The notes: a model not told the origin generated them from the sequence alone. A DNA stretch of 64,000 nt from Adiantum capillus-veneris (GCA_014529385.2 CM043963.1:99554412-99618411), one strand, 5' to 3'; counted from the stretch's first letter, positions 44,451 to 58,580 are shown. Translations and numbers: made by a program.

Positions 44451-47400
44451 CCCATGGCAGCCTGTCTTCAGCACACCAAGCATTTGTTTGCATCCAAACA
44501 TCTTCAAATAGAGCACCGTCGTGCTCACCACCTTGCTCAACAAGAACATCTAACATACTTGACATATCTGACAACATACCTCATACTCCCTCCCAACCAA
44601 AAAAAGTGGAGGCTTCATCCAAGGACTTTTGCACCTATTTGACCAACCACTGCACAGCTATTTCTACCATCATACCCATCAACTAGAACTCACATACCTT
44701 TAGGGGGAGCAAAGCTACCACTTGGAATTATCCTTTGTCCACCATAGACCATGTCTACTACATTGGAAGCAACACAATGTTTGGCTCCATCCTCTCTTCT
44801 TTAGCGGTTATACACTTGATTCCACCATCATCAAGCCCTTTTCCTTCCATCACCTCCTCCTCAAGGTCAATGAGCACTATTTTCTTGTCAGCATCACCTG
44901 CTTTCTCTCCAATCACCTTTTCTACTACTACATCATGATCTACAAAGTAGAGAAAAACTCTCCCTACACCACATTATCTTGGTCTTCTCCAAGAATACCA
45001 GCTTGCACTCCTCCTTGCTCTTCACACATGTCGATCGTATCTCCATGAAATTGAATAAGATCAAACTCTTTATACCTTGATTGGGTTGACTCTATTTTCC
45101 AACTCCTATCTACATCCATAGAGCTACTATCACACGACACATCCTCGTCTTTAGTTTTTAGCTCAAGAATCTCCTACAACTTCATAGCTTTGATTTCATC
45201 TACAAACCATACTCTTTGCTCTCTAGCATTGTTCAATAGAGATTGAACAACCATACCTCAATTTGGTAGCACTTCTCTTGTCTAATTTGGAACTACATTC
45301 ACCTCTTGCAGAACTAGAGCTGCTCTCTTTGGAATCCTCTGTATGGGAATCAACCCATCTCTCTGTAGCCCCAACACCCTTGATTCTTCTCGTACAAGCA
45401 CCTCCCTTTGCACCACTTTTTTCTCAACTTCCATTGCTTCAATCTGCTTCAACATCACCACTTCTGGGAAACTCTGCCTCACCTACCACTTCTTCAAAAT
45501 TTTATTGGTCTGCCCTTTCCCTAGAGCCACCGCTTCCTTGTATGACACCGGGCCATCTAGATCTACCTTGTATCGCACTTCTTCATGCAAGCAGTCAAAA
45601 AAAAATTGCTCATTTAAGATAATCCACATTTGCAATAGAAATTACCTTGATCAAATTTTCCCAAAGGGCTTCAAACTCCCATGTGAATGCCTGAAGATCT
45701 GCATCCAGACTTTGCTTCAACCCGTCTAGCTTTCTCTTTACTTCATCCAACCGCACATCTTCTATGAACTTGCTTTGAAAATATTCTTTGAGCACTTCAT
45801 GAGCGGCCTTCACCTTTTCAGGTAGTCCATCAAACCACCGCTTCTCTTTTCCACATACCAAGTGTGGGAAAACTTGGAATACACCGTCTTCTCTCAACAC
45901 ACTGCTTTCAACAAGAACAATCCATTATTTTGTAGTTATACCTCTGTGTCTTCAACCCTATTGATGATTGGGAATCCTGACCACGCCCCTAGGGGATTCA
46001 CTAGTAATACTAGGAAGACGTCACCTGCGTGCACAAAAACTGCCATTTTACCCCCTATATACGCTACCCTCCTTTGTAAAATCTACCTTTTTGGCCTCAT
46101 AACCCCCCCTATTGTACACTCACGTGACACCATACGGTAATCCTTAGTGAAGACCCTGGGACCACGCCATGCTTAGCAATACCTCCTCTTTAATCTCGTA
46201 CATTCGACATTGACAAAACCACCACTTCAACTTCAATCACAAGCATGAGTGCACTCCTCCTTGAGGACACTAGAAGATGGAAAGGGGAGCACACTTGGCA
46301 CACAATCAACACGCCTCTCTATAGCCCAGGATATACACAACACCTCTAACCACTAGAGTTCATCTTCAAAACTCAATAATCTTATAGGCAAACCGCCGTT
46401 TGCACACAACCATATGCACACTCTTGATGTGACCGCACAAACAAAGCCCAATCACAGTCGAGGGGTTCACCGTTCAGTACCCTCCTATACAACGTGCATT
46501 CATGGGGTATTAAAAAAACTTATGTCTTAACATGTTGGAATGAATAAAATGACCCTATATTCGAGGATTTTTTTTCTAAAATTGAATATAAAAACCCCTT
46601 ATTGTAATGTATCTCTATTAAATTGCCTAGTTTTTTGCATTTTAAAACCCTTCCTTTTGAACTCACATTATACATTAACATGATTACATAGTGCCCCCTA
46701 AGCAATCACCCCATACAACATGATTCACTGCCTTCACCGCACACACAACCTCTCTCAATCTCTCCGTGCACAACAAACCATTGGGGGGGGGAAACAATTA
46801 TTGAGACACGCCCAAAAACACACGCACACAATAGAGAAGATAAGGGGAAAGGGGGAATTGGCAAAAGATGCATGGCAATGATGGTTTCAATATGCAAAAT
46901 AGGACCACTTACAAAGATGCTCCAAGCCAGCACACCCTCGGTGAGCACAAAACAAGAATCATCAGCCCTTCGGCTCCGCACAGACACCTCAACTCCATAG
47001 CCTCACCTCGACTCCACACAACCTGGCTCAATGCTCAACAGCGGAGCAAAATGGCCCCAAAAAACCAAACTGGCCAAGAAGACCTTGAAATGGTGTGTAA
47101 ACCTCCCTGTAAAAGTGCCTTTACAAAGCTCATTTTTTTTTATTTTTTTTATAGCTTGTGCATGCAACTGGGGCCTCATTTGGCATTTTTTGTGCATTGT
47201 CCACCACTTGGCACTCCTAATTTAGAACATCCTGCATGCTTTGGACACTTGGCCGATTTTTCATTTTCCACCTTTGTGAGCTGCCCCTTGGGCCTCGACA
47301 TCTTGCTCTCCCCCTACTACATGAACCACCACTTGAGGAGCACAACAATGGCTCCGTCGTTGCTCACCCTCTCTCTCTTCAAAAATGTTGCATGCAAGCG

Positions 47401-47620
47401 CGTGTGACCAGCCTTGAATCGAGCACCATGTCAGCATGTCAAACCAACACCATCAACGGCAACTAATGACACCAGAGGCACCAACACTACATGTGGGACC
47501 AATCCCTCATGACATGTGGCAGGCTCGGATAGCTCCACCCCAACTATAAAAAACTCACCACTAACATCTTCAATAAAAACTTGTTTTCTGACCCGAGCTT
47601 CAACTGCATGCTTTATAGGC
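44451..47620 (-). mobile_element. Third fragment of the same LTR family, with gag remnant at 45610-45900
   Basis: The minus-strand frame 45900-45610 has gag features (RWFDGLPEKVKAAHEVLKEYF, AFTWEFEALWENLI). The leader at about 46270-46400 matches 42672 and 660 (AGATGGAAAGGGGAGCACAC, TATAGCCCAGGATA), and 47451-47610 matches 1-160. The remaining frames are broken. Minus-strand orientation is inferred from gag. Confidence 0.6.
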
Positions 47621-48011
47621 CAAAAGGGCTGGCCTCTCTCATACGAGGTAGCCATGTGTAGGTGCCCTTGTGTAGATAAGTCCAAATTGGACCCTCCAAT
47701 CCGCCCATGTGTGGCCGTCGTTGAGAAGACAAGTCCTCTTTTGAATTCGGCCACCGGCCATTGACTTCCAATCACCGGCCAACCGGCCAACCGATCGATC
47801 GTTTTTCGACCACTTTTCGACCGCCGTCTGGCCATAATATTCCGACAAAAGGAATATCCCGGCCGTGAAAATTTTGGTTTCCGGCAAGTGATTTTGTTTT
47901 TTAGTGAGTGATTTTTCTTCACGCATGATGGCTTCTCCTCATAAATGGGGGCCTTAAAATGTGGATTTTTAACACATAAAATTACAAGGGGTAAATCGGG
48001 CTCGATACTTA

Positions 48012-48051
<40 letters not shown>

Positions 48052-49570
48052 CCTGAGAAGCTTAGAGAATTTTGTCATGTTTCTACCTACTGCAACCACT
48101 ACAATAGCCCTTACTCCACTAGATCCGACAGGTATGATCATTAACCCTATAAGAACATTTGTATATGCTCCACACTGCACCAGCAACACATAAACAATAT
48201 ATCAAATCAAAATCAAGACAAAAGTTTTGCATTGTATATGCTCCCCACTGCACCAACAACACCAAAACAATAGGTCATATCAAAATCAAGACGAAAATTT
48301 TGCAAGTCTCAGAGCTAATTGGGGAGTCCAAAACTTGTCTGAACCCAAAACCCTCTCATCAATAGACTTCTATCACCTGCCAAAATTATCCCATGCAAAA
48401 AAATTTGCAAAAGGATTTGGAACGTGGATCATGATCCATGTTTCCAAAACCCTAAATCCAATAAAATCTGGGTAGTGAGTTCTCCATAAGCCCAAGAACA
48501 AACTCTACTACTTGGAATTGCAAAACATGTTCCAGCATGGATTGCGATCCATGTAACTTGATGACAAAAATAGGACATAAGTAGACCACTGGATGGAGGA
48601 GGCAAAGGGATAACTGACCATGCAAGTTAGTCACAAAATGGATCTTAAAATCATTAAAACCAAGTGATCTGGTACTTTCACTCTGCAAAGGATTACTTTT
48701 TATCCAACCAAGGTTAAAACGATCTAACTTCCAAGAAGCACTATGGAATAGGGTTGGGAAGAGATAAATCATCAAGAGTCAATGAACCATCAGATATTAG
48801 TCAAGGGAAGTGCTCAAAATTGGATCCAAAAAACAAATATAGTCAAGACGGGACAAATATGACCATAAGCTAGAAAATTGAGTAAACTCAAGAAAAACAA
48901 GTCCAAACTTGGAAAATTCTCACCAATGTGCTAGGATGACCTATCGAAGCAAAAGGGTGCTTCTATACCCTTCGCAACATGGATCGCGATCCATATATCT
49001 TTTTCACTAGACAGAGACAAACTCACATCATTTGATTCTGAACATCATACCAAGTCTATCCATGAAGTATCAATCCATTTGGATCCCAAAATCCCAACCA
49101 AGAGGTCCAAGTTCTCTAAGTCTGAAGGAAATTGCCAAGAATTGGCCTAAGTTCTTAACTAGTGATCCAAACCTCAAAAATTTTGGACCAAGGCATCCCC
49201 TTGATGAGCCCTACTAGATGGTATCATCAAATATTCAAAATGTTTCCCAACATGGATCGCGATCCATGTACCTCAAAGCTAGATTTTATATGTGATCTCA
49301 TGCATTTGTGACTATAGTAGTCCTAGATGCATTGGTGAATTTCGTCAAATTTGGAATAGTTTTGACAAAGTTAGGCTCATTTTTCATTTTATGGTCAAAG
49401 TTTGTATTTTTTAGTATTTCGATAGCTTTTTTAATCACTGTGCCTAACCCTAAAATCAACTTGAAACTGGTCTCAAGATGGCTCGCAGGAAAGCACAAAA
49501 AGAGTGGGAGGTGGCACCTTACGAGATCACTAATATCTCATCAAACAAGAAAGCTCACATCACAGAATAG
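47621..49570. other. Non-coding DNA with (CA)n and a recurring palindrome
   Basis: A (CA)n microsatellite lies at 48014-48050, followed by a diverged 65-bp tandem pair (48160-48310, TATGCTCCxCACTGCACCA). CATGGATCGCGATCCATG-type palindromes occur at 48424-48440, 48536-48553, 48978-48994 and 49251-49268. This may be the 5' LTR/leader of the element that follows. No gene is supported. Confidence 0.6.
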
Positions 49571-49738
49571 GAATTGGAACAATACTTGCAACTATTTTCA
49601 TTGAGAAATTCCAAGCTGTAGATGGAGTGACAGTGAAGCCCACCCTATTTCCAAAGAACTGTGAACATTACACCAAAGATCCGAAGTGCTAGAGGGGGCT
49701 AGATGTCTACAATTGGATAGCTTCTTAAGACTACTGCC

Positions 49739-51144
49739 ATGGGGGCATATTTTTTAAGAGCCCATGAACTTATTAGCTCCATTCAATACAATGGGGAATC
49801 AACTCTAATTGACAAAGATGGAGCTACAATCAAGGTAAAAATCACTGCAAAAATCATCAACAAAGCGCTTCACCTGCAGCACGAAACACACAATTTACTG
49901 CGCAAAAGACTAATGACAAGGCATTTTTGAAGCAGCGGGGACACAGACTGACCTATCAAGATTTGATCTACTCCAAGGAAGAGCTACCACTGTGGTTGAT
50001 ATCGCAACGTTTCAAAGTGTAAAAGCCACTGCGCAACCTGGAACCAATTTTTCAAATGGAAGTGGTCATGGCAATGGGGTTGGCAGCAAGAAGGGTGGTC
50101 AACTGTGACTTTGGAAATTACATCCTTGACAACATAGCGGAAGCAAACATCAAAAGAAGTCACAAAAGCAAGTCCTATATGAATGTTGGACTAATGTTGA
50201 CCAGAATTTCTTACCAGGCTTTAGCCATGATTGATGAATTACCACTTGCTGAAGCACAGTTGGATCTAGCGGTGAAGCCGGTGTGGCAGGACCATCTACA
50301 AGATCGCAACCAGAGATAAAACAAACAAGGCAAATCTCAAGAAAACATGACACTGATAGCGAGAAAAAAGAATTGGATGTGCCAAACAGCAACAAAGCTA
50401 AATCAAAGGATAGAAAATCTCCCTTAAGAGTATCGGTCTTCAGAGAAGGGACAGGAGATGAGTTTACAATGAGATTAACAAGACTAAAGATGAGATCAAC
50501 CAGGGCAGCATAGACAATTTCCATTACACAAGCACGGAGGACGATGAAGGAGCTCAAGCACAAAGGGAAAGACTTTGCCAACAAAAGAATGACAAAAAAA
50601 GCAGTCTAGGAACGGAGGCAGACGATGAAAGAGAGGATGAGGAGGACATGCCTCTGCAACACAAGAAAGTTGAAGCTCTATAAGAATAAAATAGCAAAAA
50701 AGAAGAGAGGAAACGGAAAATCTAAATATTTACAGCAAGATGCAGCAACAAATTCAGAATGAGCTTAAACACAAGATGGAACAAAGAGAAATAAAAGAAG
50801 CAAAACGCCCACGCGTTGATGATCTTGAATCATCTGACGAGTCTACAAAGGTAGAGGAGATGGATAACACTAACAAAGCAAAAAACCAAGAAGAGGAAGG
50901 TAATTTAGACAACATTGAAGGTCAAATAGAAAACATGCCATCACCAATTGAGGCAAATATACCTTCCTCTACTCAAGGGTCAGCTAATCCAGAGGTTGAA
51001 AAGAAGAGAAAGGAATACACCATGGACCTTCCTAAACAAACAACAGACAAAGTGCTGCCACCAAAACAAACAATTCAAGAAGATGAGACAACAGTACCAA
51101 AGATCACCACGACTCCAGCGGCTCATGAATCACAGCATGAATAA
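49739..51144 (+). pseudogene. Gag-like N-terminal region of the Ty3/gypsy element
   Basis: Broken frames: 49739-49930 (YFLRAHELISSIQYNG), 50056-50319 (VVNCDFGNYILDNIA) and a charged Lys/Glu-rich region 50740-51144. The style matches plant retrotransposon N-terminal (plant transposon protein) domains. No zinc knuckle was found. Confidence 0.5.
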
Positions 51145-52250
51145 GCAAAGACAACAAAAGAAACAACGATGATTGACGCTGTCACTTCTAATCAAGGTCA
51201 AAAAGATCAACAAAAGCCAAGGTCGTCTCATTTGTAGGCTGTGGTAGATGAAGGGGCACAATTGATCAGGTCTTTTGACATCGATGCACATTTGGACCAG
51301 ATCAAGCTCCAATTTCAATGCCAAAGAACACTCTACAACCTGTGTGAATTAGAGCTGGAAGACACCAAAAAGGAGGCAACCAAAGTGGCCAAATACAATC
51401 TGGAACTGCAAAATAGGAACGAGGAGCTACAAAAAGTTCAATTACAATTCCACTTAGAACTACAGAGAGAACAAGAAAATGTTGCCTGTTACTACAAGTA
51501 AGTTCAAGCATTTAATGAAACAAACATAACTCTACAGGTAGAGCAACAGAAACTAGAGGAAGAGTTAACCAAAGAGAGGCATCGGAATGAAAAGCTTGCA
51601 GAGTCATATGCAGTGGTGAGCAAGACTCTTACACAGCTCTTATCCTTGCAAGAGATGCCAAGCTTAACAAGCACGTCAGCTAAACCAACCTCGCTGACAA
51701 AAGAGGTACAAGATCTAAAGACACTCCTTGCTCAAGACAGTATGAGAGGCAAATCCTAATAGCAAGACATAAATTTACAAAAAGCTAAAGATAAAGAGAT
51801 TGAAGAGCTGTGGAAACAACTTTCCAAGGCAAAGAAAGACTTGGCTTCTCAAAGCACAACGCAGACAAAGCAAGCACAACCAGCCCCTAGAGAAGTCACT
51901 CAAACAATAGGACAGGGATAGTTGACGCTGAAACTCACCATGAGCCAAGTACAAGCACAAAAATAGCAATGCACGAGTTTGAAGATCCAGCCAATACATG
52001 AATCTCTGACACTGCAAAAGATGAAATTCAGTGGTGGTTCTTAGAAATAAGAGATCCTTCACGAAAAGTGTTCCGCCTTTCGTGGTGCAACACACAATTC
52101 CCATGGATAGCATGGCTAAACCAGTCCAATAAAGACCCTACCCAATGAATCCTGAGTATGCAAAGATTGTTCAAGAAGAGATTAAAAAGCTTGTCAAAGT
52201 GGATTCTTATACCCTATTGAGCACTCAAAATGGGCGTCTCCAATAGTTAT
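51145..52250 (+). pseudogene. Coiled-coil region of the Ty3/gypsy polyprotein
   Basis: Long helix-forming Glu/Gln/Lys-rich stretches (51241-51760) are interrupted by several TAG/TAA codons (for example 51235-51237). No enzymatic motif is visible. A retropepsin is not found here, the usual position. Confidence 0.45.
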
Positions 52251-52251
52251 T

Positions 52252-53125
52252 GTGCCAAAAAAATATGGGAAACTCAGAGTGTGCCTGGATCTCAAGAAGG
52301 CCAATGCCGCCACTAGGAGATACCATTACCCCTTGCCATATTCGGAACATGTTATTGAAAGATTTGCAAGGAAAGAAGCTTATAGCTTTTTAGATGGGTA
52401 CTCTGGCTACAATCAAATCACAATTTCACTAGAGGATCAAGCTAAAACTGTTTTTATAACCGAATTTGGAGTGTTTGCATTTTGTGAAATGGCTTTTGGC
52501 TTAACCAATGCCCCTGCTACCTTCCAAAGATTAATAAACAATGCTTTTAGGGAATATTTGAGGGAGTTTTGTGAAGCGTTCTTAGATGACATTTGTGTTT
52601 ATTCTTCTTGGAAATAACATATATCATGTTTACAAAAAGTGTTTAAAAAGTGAATATTGTATCGCGTCTCATTAAACCCTTTCAAATGCCAATTTTGGGT
52701 TAACCATGGAGTCATTTTAGGACATATAGTGTCCAAAAATGGGATTTCCACGGATGAGAGTAAAATTAAAGCCATTTCCAATTTTCCACCACCTACAAAC
52801 TATAAAGGAGGTCAAAAATTCATGGGCCATGTTGGTTATCAAAAAGGTCCTGGAAAGTACTCCCATCCTACGAGTGCCCGATTGGAATGTAATTTTCCAT
52901 GTGCATATCGATGCATCAAACCTTGATATTGGATGTGTTCTAGCTCAACCACGAGAACATAAATTGGACTACCCTATTAGTTGTGCAACTCGTCAATCAA
53001 ATGATGCTGAGAGGAACTACACCACTAGCTATGATTTACACAGTAAAGATATTTTGCTACTACCTTCTTGCAAACAAGTTTGTTTTCTATGTGGATCATC
53101 AAGCGTTGTTGTATCTAGTAAATAA
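52252..53125 (+). pseudogene. Reverse transcriptase and RNase H of the Ty3/gypsy element
   Basis: RT blocks in order: PKKYGKLRVCLDLKKAN, FLDGYSGYNQI, FGLTNAPATFQRLIN and FLDDICVYSS (catalytic DD retained). A TAA at 52615 and a TGA at about 52650 interrupt it before the thumb (VSKNGISTDESK). After a frame change RNase H begins with HIDASNLDIGCVLAQP. The active-site residues of RT are present but the frame is not intact. Confidence 0.85.
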
Positions 53126-53189
53126 ACCTTGTTCCATGAGAAGAATAACATGATGGTTATTAATTCTTCTTGAGTTTGATTCTACCATT

Positions 53190-54610
53190 ATGGTGAGACT
53201 CAATAAAAGACATGTCATGGCAGATCATTTGTCTCGCATACCCAATGGTGAAGCCCCTATTGGAATCAATGATGAATTTCTTGATACTTTCCTATTCCTA
53301 GTCGTCATGTCTAAATGGAGTGAGAAGATTGTGAACTTTTTAGTTAATGGTTTTCCACCCAAAGACTATAAGGATATAGCTCAAAAATTATTAAAGGAGT
53401 GTGATCCTTATTCTCTAATTGAAAAACTCTCTACAAGGTAGAGAAAGATGATATTCTTAGATGTTGTGCTCGCGAGGATGAGTATTTATACCGTTAGAAG
53501 CCCACATGGGTATAGCCACATGATATTTTTTAGGGGAACTAACTGCTAGAAACGTGTTTCAATCAGGCTAATGGTGGCCTACCTTATACAAGGATGCATC
53601 ACTTTTTTCAAATGGATGTGATGAATGCCAACGTTACAAGATCACACAATGAAAGGATAATATGCCCTTACATCCTATTAAAGGGACTCAACCATTTGAG
53701 AAAATGGGGTTTAGACTTTGTAGGCCCAATTAGTCTGGCAACTTGTAACACTCGATCTCGATATATTATTGTTGCCACTAACTATGCGACAAAGTGGGTG
53801 GAAGCCAAGGCGACATGCAAGGCTGATGCAAGGTCAAATGCTAAGTTTCTCTTTGATAACATTATTACAAAATTTGGTTGTCCCCTTGAGATTCTGAGTG
53901 ACAATGTTACTCATTTTATAAATGGAGTGATAAAGGAACTCATGACAAAATTCACGATAGCCCACCTTAAGTCTATACATTATTATCCACAAGAAAATGG
54001 CCAAGCTGAGAGTGCTAACAAGACTTTAATCTCTATCTTGACCAAAATAGTGGAAGCTCATCGCGCAAATTGGGATTTGAAACTGACATCAGCTCTATGG
54101 GCTTATCGTACTGCTTACAAAGTGGCTATTTATCAGTGTACACCATTCAAGATGGTTTATGGCCAAGAAGCAGTAATGCCACGGGATTTTGTAATTCCTA
54201 GTCTGTGGGTAGCTTCACAAGAATGTTGGGATGGTAACCCTTTAGTTGAGCGTTTATATATCCTTGAGAGGTTAGATGAAGAAAGACAATTGGCTTTGCA
54301 AAATGCAGTTGTGGAGAAAGATAGGAAAAAGAAATGGTTTAACCGTCATTTAAAGAACAAGGATATCAAGGTTGGGGTTAAAGTCCTTATGTATGGAGTG
54401 CGTAACAAGAAGAAAAAAATGAAATATGCGGGAAAAGGACCATATAGAGTATGTGAAATCACCTCGCAAGATACCATGCATGTGGAATTTCTTGATGGAG
54501 TTGAAACCATTGGATTCCTCAATGGGAGTAAATTTAAAAGATACTATGATCCTTTAAGCCAAGAGGAGCTACGTGCCATCCATGAAATAAAAAAGACAGC
54601 CAAGGCATAA
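53190..54610 (+). pseudogene. Integrase of the Ty3/gypsy element
   Basis: 53190-53441 carries the linker after RNase H (ADHLSRIPNGE). The core in 53594-54610 is open for 338 codons, with WGLDFVGPI (Asp 1), EILSDNVTHF (Asp 2) and YPQENGQAESANK (Glu), i.e. D,D35E. The C-terminal part has KGPYRVCEIT. The N-terminal HHCC zinc region is corrupted. It is the longest undamaged pol segment. Confidence 0.88.
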
Positions 54611-54759
54611 GCAAAATTAAATAGATACAAGCTCAAGATGAGGCTAAGGAGCGACAAAAACATATTAAACGCCGACGAGAGGCCAACCTTGGAGTTATAC
54701 ATGCATTTCAAGTTGAAACCGAGAATGATTGGTTGGAATCTGACACACCTCTATGATAC

Positions 54760-55290
54760 CCTATTGAGTTAAATAGAGCCTATGGGAAAGTGCTATATAA
54801 CGCCTTATTGGACACAAGTGCTAAATATAATCTGCTATCATATGGACTGTGGTGTCAGTTAGGAAATCCATCTCTATTTGAGATTATTATCTAAGTTAAG
54901 GGTATCAACAAGAAAAGAACTATTGTTTTTGGAACCTGGAACATTTCTCTCAGTTATGACAACGGAGTCGTAGCTCAAGACGGTTTGGTCATGCCTGCTG
55001 GAACTATGGAAGGCAATATAAACCTAGGATGCAAGTGGATGTTAGCGACCAAATACACTACTGATTGGGGGACTGGGAGTGTCACAACACAGAAACCAAC
55101 TCTTAACCCTACCACCCAAGTGATAGTCCCTAAGATATCACCTCTTGAGGAAATACAATCCAAAACATTGCATGTCCGAGAAATTGAACCATCTGTATCT
55201 ATAGCCCAACCCTCTAGAGCTTCAACTTCTGTAGCTGAAACAAAGCATGAGACACACAAGACTCATCGTAATATAACAAAGAGAACATAA
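54760..55290 (+). pseudogene. Retropepsin-like segment downstream of integrase
   Basis: ALLDTSAKYNLLSYGLW resembles the D-T/S-G/S-A active-site block of retropepsins (LIDTGAEFNLIS-like). It is followed, after a TAA at about 54893, by IKGINKK-type spacing and a Gly-rich strand. An in-frame region continues to 55290 (Pro/Thr-rich). The position after integrase is unusual for a Ty3 element. Confidence 0.4.
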
Positions 55291-55939
55291 AAATGGGTCC
55301 CTAAAGCTTCTTTAGGGACCATTTTTTACGCTTATAAACAAAAGCCTTGTAAGACACAATCCATTCACTCCAAGGAATGTAAGAAAATGTTGCATTGGAT
55401 TCCTAAATGACTATTGGAAGCCCAAGGCTACTATGAAGGGAATGATCAAATTTGGGTGCGTAAATGTAAATTTTGTTCTTATATATCACCTATAGACCCA
55501 AGTGAGTCAAATCCTATAACGCTAAAGCCGATTGAAGACCGTGGGAAGGAAAAAATCACAAAATAGTATACCCCTATCCGGAGCTAGTTTGGGTACCCAA
55601 GAGAGAACGACTTGTATCACTCGGCTCACACATAGAGAAAACAAATGAAGCTTCTTGCTCTTCATGTAGTTCTTCCATAGAAACACAAAATTATTCAAAA
55701 CTTCCATCTACCACAAAAATTGTACAAAAAAACAAGGAAAGAATAGCACCTCCCATTGTAAATTTATCACCTAAAACAACATTTCAAGTAAAATCATGGG
55801 AGAGTATCTTTCCAACCTTGCAACTAGATGAAACGCCTAGGGTGGTGAAAAACTATTGGTCAAAGTCTTCACCCACTACAACTTGGAACAATTGGTTTCA
55901 AGAGGTGACGACATCATTCCAAAAGGTATGATGTAACCA

Positions 55940-58500
55940 AGGAAGAGGGGAGTGTTTGCTGACATCCACCATTCACTTGCTCCCCTCTTAACCTTCCTCC
56001 CTGACCTCTCAATCCCCCAATCTTAGGGAATGTATATATATAGCCCTATATTCAAGAAAAAATAAATAAAAATGTAAAAGGAGCAAGAGCTACCAAACAA
56101 AAATTTTGAAACCTACAAATTTTAATCATGACCCAAAAATCATAATCACACATTATGCACAAGGACACGACCTTTTGACATGACCCTTATAATATTTTCA
56201 CACTAACCAAAATCTATCTGTGTGTACAAATATGGCTAGTACGCTAGAGTCATTCACTCCTACCTTGGGTGAAAGATACCCTCTTTACTTTTCACAAGTG
56301 TTTCACATAGTCTGTCCGATGCTTTCTTGTGAAAGGGATTTGGTAGATACACTAGCGTGTGAGAAAAATTTTGAGAAATTAGAATGGCTGATACGTCTCT
56401 TGACCACGACTGATCTCTACTTAGTAGAGAACGTCTCTCCGCCGATTGCATAAGCTTAGCCTTTTGAGCAAGATGACTATGTGACGTCCCCACCCCGCCG
56501 TTTCCAATGGCGGATCTGATGGTGAACCCGGTGGCCACTAGATCTATTGCGGAAGCAAACAAAATGGTTCAGGGTTCGACTAGCGGACGATCTCTCATCA
56601 CAAAGTGAGTCGAGTTCGAGCCTACTAGCAGGGAGATCTAGCTCCACCTCGCAGAGGAAGCGTACTTGAACTATCTAGCGATCCTAAGACCCACCTTCCA
56701 AGAGGAGAGAAACCCCAAGCGCCTTTTTCCCCATGTTTCAGAGGCACGTACACTCAAGATTTCACCGCTCTAGGGGCAATGAGTATTACTAATATCGAAG
56801 TAAGCACAATGGGGACACAGAGTTCCCGACCAATCGGGACCACCCATCCCGTAGGCATTCGCAACCTGAGCCAAGCCCCCACTTTCCACCCCCACACTCA
56901 CACTTCCTTGTGTGACCTAATTACTACCACAAAGGTTGTTCAACATAAAGATTCCTTGTTTAATTCCGAATCACGTTGTTCGTTAATACAGCCCTTCAAC
57001 CAGTATTGCAAACAGCACCAAGACAGAATTCTAGTAAAAATTCTACTCAAACTTATTCATAAAAGTTCCAATGTTATGGAGGTACAACATCCCCCCTCCA
57101 GCGAGAGTTCACTCCTCCCGTTGTCGCCTAACTGCCCATACAACTAGGTATGTCCACCGCATAGAAAGCACGTCATGGACACTCCCACCGCATAGAAAGC
57201 AAGTCGTGGGTATCCACCGCATAAAAAACAAGTCGTGGATTCAAGAGCCCTTAACGAGGAACTCTGCCCCCTGTGATCAATAGGGGGTCAGGACTGATTC
57301 AACATTGGAAATAAAATGAACATGTTGAGCTAAATTTTCCCTAGCAAACATTCTTTCCTAATTGCAACCAGCATATCCATCAATCATTTCCTTCCTACTT
57401 TAGAACTTAATGTACAATGAATTCAATGCCGAGGTTTCTGTCGGATTTCTCCAACATGTTTGGGGATATTTTCATTCCTAACTAAACGTGTGCAATGTTA
57501 AATTAAACAACTTGAATGAAATTATGATCTACGTCTTCCATTTCTTCGTCGATGGCCCGTGAGATGGCCGGTATTTGTTCCTCCATGGGAGCTTTTCCCT
57601 TCCCGTTCACCTTGCTCGTTCTTGCCTCGTGCTCGTGGGCTCCACCAAAGCGAGTCCTCTTAACCGGGGCCATTTTAAACTCACTACTTTAAGTAATTAA
57701 CTTGGGGAAAAGAGCTAATGTCCGTAAGCGTCATAACAAGCCAAATGATAGATTAGCAACATCAAACAATGCCTGCTACATGAGAGGTTTAGATTTTTCC
57801 ATATAGCAATCATTATGGGTGACACATAATCCTATGGAAAACGGCTCTAAAGATAATTACTTGGCTTACATGATTAAGAATAATAGGATTTCACTAATGG
57901 AATTACCAGAGAGATGAATTAAGCACGATTAATCTCTTTCCTAGCAATTAGAGGGTGCAGAATCACCGCATGCATAGGTGTGAGAAAAACCACCTCTTAG
58001 AGACTTAATGACAAATTAATCTTACCTTAATTATATCTTAATGCATAACAGAGATGGATCTAAATGAGCTACAATATTAATGCGTGATAGAAAGAGTGAT
58101 TCTCATTAATCTACACAATTACCAGCTTATCGATTAATTTCTATGCTACCTAGAGAGAGAAAATTTTAATAATCGTGCACTAATCATTAATTAAGAGTGA
58201 TGAATGGCTGATAATTCAGCTATGGGATGATGATTGCATAATAGAATATGGTTAAGGAGAATTTAGAGAGTAATTATAGAGAATCACGACTAGGAATAAG
58301 CATAATAGACGAGAAATTTAGATGGTAATGAAAAGGATTTGCAGAAAGCATTAATTAAACCGTGGTTATCGTGATTAAGGGCTGATAATCGTCTCGATTC
58401 TCTGATCTAATCAAGCTTCTTGAGGCGAGAATTCGACAGACCTCCCTCCTTGCTTCTCCTTCAAAAGGTGTGTGTTCCGGCAGCACCTTCCCAGAGTGTG
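55940..58500. other. Probable 3' LTR and following non-coding DNA
   Basis: A putative LTR starts at about 55951 (TGTTTGCTGAC) with TATATATAGCCC at about 56033; its end is undefined. At 57150-57240 a 29-bp unit (CCACCGCATAGAAAGCAAGT) is repeated three times. No gene is supported. Confidence 0.45.
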
Positions 58501-58538
58501 TGTAGGTGTGTGTGTGCACTATGTGTGTGTGAGCATAT

Positions 58539-58572
<34 letters not shown>

Positions 58573-58580
58573 AAGTCTTT
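58501..58580. repeat. (TG)n microsatellite
   Basis: An imperfect TG tract (58501-58540) leads into a pure run at about 58541-58571. Confidence 0.9.

Larger units (their letters stand above)
49570..55960 (+). mobile_element. Decayed Ty3/gypsy retrotransposon
   Basis: The order on the plus strand is: gag-like region, coiled-coil region, reverse transcriptase, RNase H, integrase, protease-like segment, then a purine-rich tract (GGAAGAGGGGAG at about 55939) followed by TGTTTGCTGAC, a plausible polypurine tract and 3' LTR start. Many frameshifts and stops are present. I could not define the 5' LTR. Confidence 0.75.
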
